This document shows, piece after piece, positions 22,233 through 27,176 of a stretch of 27,176 nt of DNA. The notes beneath the pieces were generated by a model. That model saw nothing but the letters and a program-made list of their open reading frames with translations. It was not told the DNA's origin and did no database searches. Within the stretch, counting starts at the first letter, position 1; each line of letters opens with the position of its first letter. The position numbers were made by a program, and so were the translations under genes. The stretch is from JABFXC01 sp045804265 (GTDB taxonomy: Bacteria > Gemmatimonadota > Gemmatimonadetes > Gemmatimonadales > Gemmatimonadaceae): assembly GCA_045804265.1 (NCBI GenBank), contig JBJMNK010000056.1, positions 1 through 27,176 of the forward strand. Direction: 5' to 3'.

Positions 22233-23336
22233 ATGTGGCGACTCGACCCGGCAGTCCTCGTCCTGGGCATCGTCCTCCCGCGCGCGAGCGCGGCGCAATC
22301 GGCGCAGCCGGTGGGGGCGGTGAGCGGCGTCGTCGCCGACTCGGCCGGACTGCCGATCGCCGGCGCCGAGATCGTCGCGTTAGGCAGCGGCGCCGCCGTC
22401 CGCAGCAGCGAGACGGGGCAGTTCCGCATCGGCGCCATCGCCCTCGGGCCAGCGCTGCTCGTGGCGCGTCGGCTCGGCTTTCGCCCTGAGACATTGGCCG
22501 TGGTCGTCGCCCCCGCGGAAGCGTCGGTGCACTTCGCGTTAGGCAGCCTGCCGACACTGCTCGAAGCGGTCGCGGTCAGCAGCCGGCGACGGTTCACCGG
22601 CCGGCTCGCGGGATACTACGAACGGCTCGCGGCGCGGACCCAGGGCTACTTCATCACCCGCGACGACATCGACCGCGGCAACCCCCGCCAGCTGACCGAC
22701 GTCCTTCGCCGTGCGCCGGGGGTCGAGATCGTGCGTGGGAGCCGCCTGCGGTTGCGCGGACGCAACTGCGCGCCTCTCGTCTGGATCGACGGCGTCTCGA
22801 TGCCGGCCGGTGAGGTGGAGCTCAACACGTTCGCGCCATCGTCGCTCGAGGGGATCGAGATTTACATGACCGCTTCCGGCGCCCCCGGCCGCTACCAGGC
22901 GACCGGCGACGAATCGCGGTGCGGCACCGTCCTGTTGTGGTCGCGTGGCCGGGACACCGAGGAGCGTCGCGCACCGGTCGCCTCGGCCGCCGAGTGGATC
23001 GAGAAGCTGCACGCAGCCGGAGAAGTCGCGACGGCGAGCGAGGTCGATTCGGCGGCGCGGCTGGACGGCTCGGCAGCGGTCGTGGTCTATCCACCCGATC
23101 TCTTCGTCGCCGGGATCGGCGGAGTCGTCGTGGCGGAGTTCGTCGTCGACACGACCGGGCACGTCGAGCCGGAGACTTTCAGCGTGGTCTCGTCGCCGCA
23201 CCTCCTCTTCTCGCACGCCGTCTATGAGGCGATCGCACCGGCGCAGTTCACCGCGGCGAGCCGTGCCGGGCACCGTGTCCGGCAGGTGGTGCAGATGCGA
23301 TTCCGCTTCGCGCCACCGGGCGCCCGCGAGCAGTAA
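22233..23336 (+). CDS. Secreted regulatory-like + TonB plug + TonB C-terminal domain protein
   Basis: The 367-residue product has, in order: a signal peptide (1-20, hydrophobic then ASA/A); a carboxypeptidase-regulatory-like domain (about 27-113, GVVADSAGLPIAGAEIVAL); a receptor plug-like region (about 140-240); and a TonB C-terminal-like domain (about 285-360). The plug-like region has LRRAPGVEIVRGSRLRLRGRN, WIDGVSMPAGEV and two cysteines. The TonB-C region shows YPPDL, the GGVVVAEFVVDTTGHVEP strand and FTAASRAGHRV. There is no beta-barrel. Start 22233 gives the signal peptide; 22194 would mask it. Two CGTTAGGC copies (22378-22385, 22537-22544) code Ala-Leu-Gly. Role unknown; a periplasmic partner of outer-membrane receptors is an inference. 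Confidence 0.8.
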   Translation: MWRLDPAVLVLGIVLPRASAAQSAQPVGAVSGVVADSAGLPIAGAEIVALGSGAAVRSSETGQFRIGAIALGPALLVARRLGFRPETLAVVVAPAEASVHFALGSLPTLLEAVAVSSRRRFTGRLAGYYERLAARTQGYFITRDDIDRGNPRQLTDVLRRAPGVEIVRGSRLRLRGRNCAPLVWIDGVSMPAGEVELNTFAPSSLEGIEIYMTASGAPGRYQATGDESRCGTVLLWSRGRDTEERRAPVASAAEWIEKLHAAGEVATASEVDSAARLDGSAAVVVYPPDLFVAGIGGVVVAEFVVDTTGHVEPETFSVVSSPHLLFSHAVYEAIAPAQFTAASRAGHRVRQVVQMRFRFAPPGAREQ

Positions 23337-23347
23337 AGCGCCGCGCG

Positions 23348-23369
23348 TTTACCGGCTCTTTACCCGTTC
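23348..23369 (+). promoter_or_regulatory. 11-bp direct repeat upstream of -35 (possible activator site)
   Basis: TTTACCGGCTC (23348-23358) and TTTACCCGTTC (23359-23369) match at 9 of 11 positions, are head-to-tail with an 11-bp period, and abut the -35 box at 23370. One turn of the helix between copies is the layout used by OmpR/PhoB-type response regulators at many promoters. The regulator itself is not known. Confidence 0.45.
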
Positions 23370-23398
23370 TTGACAATTCGCGCGACCACTCATATTCT
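23370..23398 (+). promoter_or_regulatory. Sigma-70 promoter of the SusC-like receptor
   Basis: A perfect -35 TTGACA (23370-23375) and -10 TATTCT (23393-23398) are separated by exactly 17 bp. A start of transcription near 23405 gives a leader of about 370 nt before the receptor ATG. It lies 34 nt after the upstream gene and reads in the receptor's direction. Confidence 0.8.
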
Positions 23399-23404
23399 CG
23401 GCGG

Positions 23405-23775
23405 CGATAGCCCCCGGCGCCGCTACGTCGCTCGCGCAGAGCGCGCATTGGCGAGTGCCTGCGCAACGCTGGACCGTTTCACCCTGCGGCTGCCGCCGCG
23501 ATAAGCCCCGATCCAACGCGAGCTGTTGATCGCGCTCGATTTTTCATGCGGCCGTCACGGCTTTCGCCCCCCTGAACGTGATGACGCACACGAGAGGTAG
23601 AGATAGACGACGAGGCGCAGATCGCGCTCGTCGCACTTTCCATTGGGCACACCGGGGAGGAGCGGCAGATGATTCATCGATTGTCCGATTGACCCGCGCG
23701 CGCAACGCGCGACACGCCACCGCTCGCATCGAGCTCGATCGCAGCTTCACAACCACACAACGGTGGGGGAACAGG
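23405..23775 (+). other. Long 5' leader of the receptor gene
   Basis: A ~370-nt untranslated stretch between promoter and ATG. It holds several foldable parts: a two-step hairpin (23443-23464); ATCG-cgct-CGAT followed by five Ts (23529-23544), a terminator-like element; CGCGCG-caa-CGCGCG (23697-23711); and a perfect palindrome ATCGAGCTCGAT (23728-23739) 36 nt before the start. No known riboswitch consensus was recognised, including the B12 type common before receptors. An in-frame ATG at 23578 would give a residue stretch without a signal peptide, so it is not used. Confidence 0.5.
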
Positions 23776-26700
23776 ATGTCGAAGCACACGTGGGTCAGGA
23801 TGTTCGCGGCCGGCTTCACGGTCGCACTCGCGATGGCGAGACCAGTCGCCGCGCAGGAAGGGACAGCAGTCATCACCGGGCAGGTCACCGCTGAACAAGG
23901 ACGTCCGCTTGTCGGCGCGACAGTCGTCATCACCGAGCTGAATGCCGGCGTCCAGGTCAATGACGCCGGACGCTACTCGCTGGTCGTCCCGGCCGCGCGC
24001 GTCACGGGACAGACCGTCACGCTCCGGGCGCGGTTCATCGGCTACCAGCCGCAGTCGAAGACGATCACGCTGCACGCCGGCCCGCAGTCGTTTGATTTCG
24101 CTCTCGCAGTCGATCCGACGCGCCTGTCCGAAGTCGTCGTCACGGGCGTGACGGGCGAGACGGAGCGGCAAAAGGTCCCCTTCACGGTCGCCCGCGTTGA
24201 CTCGGCGGACATGCCGGTGCAGGCCGTCAACGCGCTCAGCCAGCTGCAGGGGAAGGTCCCCGGCGCGAACATCGCGGCGACGAGTGGCCGGCCCGGAGTG
24301 GCGCCGAGCGTGATCCTGCGCGGCCCGACCTCGATCAACGCCAACGGCCGCGGCCAGGAACCGCTCTACATCGTCGACGGCGTCATCCTCGGATCGAGCA
24401 TCGCCGACATCAACCCCGCCGACATCGAGAGCGTCGAGGTCGTGAAGGGTGCGGCGGCGTCATCGCTCTACGGCTCGCGCGCAGCGGCCGGCGTCATCCA
24501 GATCACGACGAAGAAGGGACGCTCCGGGAGCGACGGCATCAGCACGACGGCCCGCGCCGAGTACGGCGTCAACGACATCGAGGGCAACTTCGGCATCGCG
24601 CGCAACATGCCGTTCCTGCTCGACGAGACCGGGACACGTTTCTGCGTGCTCGATTCGTACGGCACGAACCAGGTCTGCTCGCGCACGATCGACTACCTCG
24701 CGGAGCAGGCGCGCATCAACAACACCCCGGGCGACTTCGCGTTAGGCCCACCGTCGTTCCCGGTCGATCCTGGCGCCGTGACCAGCGGTGACATTCTCCG
24801 CCGCGCGTTCGTGTCGGGCACCTATCCAGGGAAGACGTACGACGCGGTGAAGCAGCTCGTCGCGCCGAAGCCGGTCTCGATCAACGACATCTCGGTCGCC
24901 GGACGGTATGGGCAGACCTCGTTCCGTTCGAGCCTTGGCTACACCGAGCAGGGCGGCGCGATCCAGGGGCTGAAGGGGTACAATCGCATCAACGGACGCA
25001 TCAACCTCGATCACCGGATCAGCGACCAGTGGTCCCTGTCGGTGAACAGCTATTACGCGCGCAGCGACCAGGACGGGAGCAACCAGGAAGAGGGTGGCAC
25101 CGGGTTCTTCCGCCTGACGCGCACACCGGCGATCGTCGACATCACGAGGCGCGACGCATTCGGCCGGCTTTACATCCGGACGAACCTCGGCTCGGGCGGG
25201 GTGCAGAACGAAAACCCGCTCTACTCCTTCGAGAACATCCAGCGCTCGGACATCCGCTACCGGTTCCTCGGCGGGGCGACGCTCAAGTACTCACCGCTCG
25301 ACTGGCTCGATGCGGACGCGAACTTCAGCATCGACCGGCTGAACCTGAACTTCGCGCAGTTCCAGAACAAGAATTTCCGCACGACGAACTCGTCACCGGC
25401 GACGAACAACGGCCTGATCTTCAACGGCGTCGGCAACACGCAGGCAATCAATGCCAGCACGTCGGTGACCGCGCGGCGGCAGCTGACGGAAAAGATCAAC
25501 AGCCGCTTCAACGTCCGCGCGTCCTACGAGGGGAGCGACATCGACTCGCGCTCGCTGCAGGGAAACCAGCTGCGTGTCGGCGGCGTGACCGCGGCGGCGA
25601 ACGCGACGAACATCCAGTCCATCACGTCGGGGATCCAGACGACGCGCCAAGTGAGCGTCTCGGGCAACACGTTCTTCGACATGTTTGACCGTTACACGGT
25701 GGACCTGCTGGTCCGCGAAGACGGCAACTCGCGCTTCGGCAAGGACCAGCGCTTCCAGACCTACGGTCGCGGCTCGGCGGCGTGGCTGGCGGCGCGTGAG
25801 CCGTGGTGGCCGCTCTCCCAGGTGAGCGAGTTCACGCTGCGCGCGTCGGTCGGTTCGGCGGGCAACGTGCCGCCGTACGTCGCACAGTACGAGACCTACT
25901 CGATCGGCGCCGGCGGCACGCTCTCGCCGGTCACGCAGGGCAATCCGAACCTCAAGCCCGAAGTCGCGACCGAGGTGGAGCTCGGCAGCGATCTCGAGCT
26001 GTTCAGCCGGTACGGGCTGACACTCACGTACGCGAAGTCTGACACGCGCAACCAGATCCTGCCCGTGCCGCGGTCGGTGGTGACCGGTTTCCCGACGGCG
26101 TGGCAAAATGCAGGCACGCTGCAGAACAAGACGTGGGAAGCGGCGCTGACGCTCCCGATCATCACGGGTGGGGGTCCCTGGGGCTGGACGACGCGCTTCA
26201 ACTACTCGAGCAACCGTGCAGTGGTCACGAAGCTCGACGTCGTGCCGTTCTTCATCGGGACAGACCTGCAGGGAACGGGCACGCTCTTCCGCATCCAGGA
26301 AGGACAGCGTTATGGCACCTTCTACGGCCGCGAGTTCGCGACGAGCTGCAGCCAGCTCCCGGCGAACTTCCAGTCGCAGTGCGGTGGAGCAGGGAGCGCG
26401 TTCCAGAAGAACGACGAGGGTTACCTCGTCTGGGTCGGACAGGGGAACAATCCCGGCATGGGTGTCACGGACAACCTGTGGAACGCGGTGCTTCCCGCCG
26501 GCTCGGCGCCATGGAACGCGCAGCTGTCGTGGGGGATGCCGATGCTGATTCGCGACAACTGCACGAGCGGCGTCTGCGCGCCGTCGATCCGGCCGTTAGG
26601 CCACTCGCTGCCGGACTACCGGCTCGGCATGTCGCACACGGTGACATGGAAGAAGCTCTCGCTGTACGGGCTGCTCGACGGTGCATTCGGTGGCAGCGCC

Positions 26701-27129
26701 TACAACCAGGGACGCCACTGGTCGTACCTCGATTTCCTCTCGCATGACGTCGACCAGGGTGGGAAGACGGTGCAGAAGGCGAAGCCGCTCGGCTACTACT
26801 ACCGCGTCGGGCCGGCAGACAACGGCGCCGGCATCGGCGGCTTCTACGACATCCTCGGCCCGAACAGCCGGTTTGTCGAAAGCACGAGCTACGCGAAGCT
26901 GCGCGAAGTCTCCGGCTCATACCACGTCGGCGTCTTCGGCCCGGGCGACATCACGCTGAGCGTGATCGGCCGCAACCTGAAGACGTGGACTCGCTACACC
27001 GGCTTCGATCCGGAGGTCGGTGCAGGCGTCACCAACAGCCAGTCGGGCTCGGGGATCATCAACGCGGTGGACGCGTTCACCTTCCCGCAGCTCAGGACCG
27101 TGTCGTTCGTCTTGACCGCCGGCTTCTAA
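23776..27129 (+). CDS. SusC/RagA-type TonB-dependent outer-membrane receptor
   Basis: A 1117-residue outer-membrane transporter, typical of SusC/RagA porins that import oligosaccharides, peptides or other large nutrients with TonB energy. In order: signal peptide (1-27, ending ARPVAAQ); a carboxypeptidase-regulatory-like domain (GQVTAEQGRPLVGATVVIT, about 35-120); the plug (LSQLQGKVPGANIAATSGRPG, ILRGPTSINANGRGQEPLYIVDGVI, VEVVKGAAASSLYGSRAAAGVIQITTKKG); and a 22-strand-size barrel ending in Phe. ATG 23776 follows a GGGGGAACAGG. CGTTAGGC occurs at 24740-24747 and 26594-26601. No SusD-like lipoprotein is seen before the window ends; it may lie just downstream. Confidence 0.95.
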   Translation: MSKHTWVRMFAAGFTVALAMARPVAAQEGTAVITGQVTAEQGRPLVGATVVITELNAGVQVNDAGRYSLVVPAARVTGQTVTLRARFIGYQPQSKTITLHAGPQSFDFALAVDPTRLSEVVVTGVTGETERQKVPFTVARVDSADMPVQAVNALSQLQGKVPGANIAATSGRPGVAPSVILRGPTSINANGRGQEPLYIVDGVILGSSIADINPADIESVEVVKGAAASSLYGSRAAAGVIQITTKKGRSGSDGISTTARAEYGVNDIEGNFGIARNMPFLLDETGTRFCVLDSYGTNQVCSRTIDYLAEQARINNTPGDFALGPPSFPVDPGAVTSGDILRRAFVSGTYPGKTYDAVKQLVAPKPVSINDISVAGRYGQTSFRSSLGYTEQGGAIQGLKGYNRINGRINLDHRISDQWSLSVNSYYARSDQDGSNQEEGGTGFFRLTRTPAIVDITRRDAFGRLYIRTNLGSGGVQNENPLYSFENIQRSDIRYRFLGGATLKYSPLDWLDADANFSIDRLNLNFAQFQNKNFRTTNSSPATNNGLIFNGVGNTQAINASTSVTARRQLTEKINSRFNVRASYEGSDIDSRSLQGNQLRVGGVTAAANATNIQSITSGIQTTRQVSVSGNTFFDMFDRYTVDLLVREDGNSRFGKDQRFQTYGRGSAAWLAAREPWWPLSQVSEFTLRASVGSAGNVPPYVAQYETYSIGAGGTLSPVTQGNPNLKPEVATEVELGSDLELFSRYGLTLTYAKSDTRNQILPVPRSVVTGFPTAWQNAGTLQNKTWEAALTLPIITGGGPWGWTTRFNYSSNRAVVTKLDVVPFFIGTDLQGTGTLFRIQEGQRYGTFYGREFATSCSQLPANFQSQCGGAGSAFQKNDEGYLVWVGQGNNPGMGVTDNLWNAVLPAGSAPWNAQLSWGMPMLIRDNCTSGVCAPSIRPLGHSLPDYRLGMSHTVTWKKLSLYGLLDGAFGGSAYNQGRHWSYLDFLSHDVDQGGKTVQKAKPLGYYYRVGPADNGAGIGGFYDILGPNSRFVESTSYAKLREVSGSYHVGVFGPGDITLSVIGRNLKTWTRYTGFDPEVGAGVTNSQSGSGIINAVDAFTFPQLRTVSFVLTAGF

Positions 27130-27150
27130 TCTCTCACGCAGACTTCCGCC

Positions 27151-27176
27151 GCGACGGTGCCGTTAGGCACCGTCGC
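27151..27176 (+). terminator. Perfect 11-bp terminator-like hairpin with GTTA loop
   Basis: GCGACGGTGCC (27151-27161) pairs fully with GGCACCGTCGC (27166-27176), leaving the tetraloop GTTA (27162-27165), 21 nt after the receptor stop. The loop and flanking bases form the octamer CGTTAGGC. The window ends at the last paired base, so any T-run cannot be seen and the stem could even be longer. Confidence 0.75.

Larger units (their letters stand above)
1034..27168. repeat. Dispersed iterated octamer CGTTAGGC (19 sites)
   Basis: Plus orientation starts: 2108, 3694 (GGTTAGGC variant), 6380, 7585, 8989, 9998, 10391, 12481, 17951, 20650, 22378, 22537, 24740, 26594, 27161. Minus orientation (GCCTAACG) starts: 1034, 5054, 13215, 17145. 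About one copy would be expected by chance for this base composition if bases were independent at about 67% GC. Sites are spaced irregularly over unrelated genes. In genes, 14 copies are read in sense as x-Leu-Gly with a TTA codon and three are antisense as Pro-Asn; two lie between genes. The feature spans the region; the bases between sites are not part of it. Confidence 0.85.

Noticed and set aside
23405..23775. Cobalamin or other known riboswitch in the receptor leader
   Set aside because: No B12-box or other recognised riboswitch consensus could be matched by eye.
23578..23775. N-terminal extension of the receptor from ATG 23578
   Set aside because: It would bury the clear signal peptide that begins at ATG 23776, which has its own purine-rich ribosome site.
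1034..27168. TTA codons as a bldA-like translational control
   Set aside because: Nearly all TTA codons lie in the same DNA word, which also appears antisense and between genes. A codon-level explanation does not account for these.
1034..27168. Octamer as a strand-polar segregation signal
   Set aside because: 15 of 19 sites are on the + strand, but the sense bias follows gene direction (the minus-strand ftcD has it in its own sense). The skew may therefore just reflect permissible peptides. Whole-genome data are needed.

Overview
The window comes from a GC-rich, Gram-negative bacterium. High GC, NNS/NNC codon use, a very large SusC/RagA-type TonB-linked receptor, a short plug/TonB protein and a PilT ATPase together fit Gemmatimonadota. 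That placement is inferred from gene content, not proven.

Positions 1-12593 are the S10/spc ribosomal-protein cluster on the + strand: rplC (5' end cut off by the window), rplD, rplW, rplB, rpsS, rplV, rpsC, rplP, rpmC, rpsQ, rplN, rplX, rplE, rpsN (zinc type), rpsH, rplF, rplR, rpsE, rpmD, rplO, secY, adk and map. Genes are tightly spaced, often overlapping by 1-14 nt. There are three wider gaps: rplE-rpsN, rpsN-rpsH (filled by a long inverted heptamer repeat) and secY-adk (a leader with competing hairpins). Several ribosomal proteins carry extra low-complexity ends. The most striking are a ~120-residue Gly/Arg-rich N-terminus on S5 and an ~83-residue Ala/Lys tail on L4. The usual downstream genes (infA, rpmJ, rpsM, rpsK, rpsD, rpoA, rplQ) are absent after map.

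Positions 12678-15075 are a minus-strand pair: an inositol-monophosphatase-family gene followed by a bifunctional formiminotransferase-cyclodeaminase. The pair converges on map across a heptamer repeat array. From 15069 onward everything is on the + strand: trpS (with a probable Fe-S cysteine motif), a small zinc-ribbon protein, an MgtC-family membrane protein, a D-2-hydroxyacid dehydrogenase, pilT, a DapA-family aldolase, an M28-like membrane peptidase with no ordinary start codon, a DUF456 membrane protein, a secreted plug/TonB-C protein, and a SusC-like receptor behind a textbook sigma-70 promoter and a long leader.

The strongest unexplained signal is the octamer CGTTAGGC. It occurs 18 times, plus one GGTTAGGC variant, across unrelated genes, in both orientations and in two intergenic sites. 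It contains 14 of the 15 in-frame TTA codons that I could find. One copy supplies the loop and inner stem of a perfect terminator-like hairpin at the window's end. It behaves like a genome-wide iterated word, for example an uptake or recognition sequence, rather than a coding preference.
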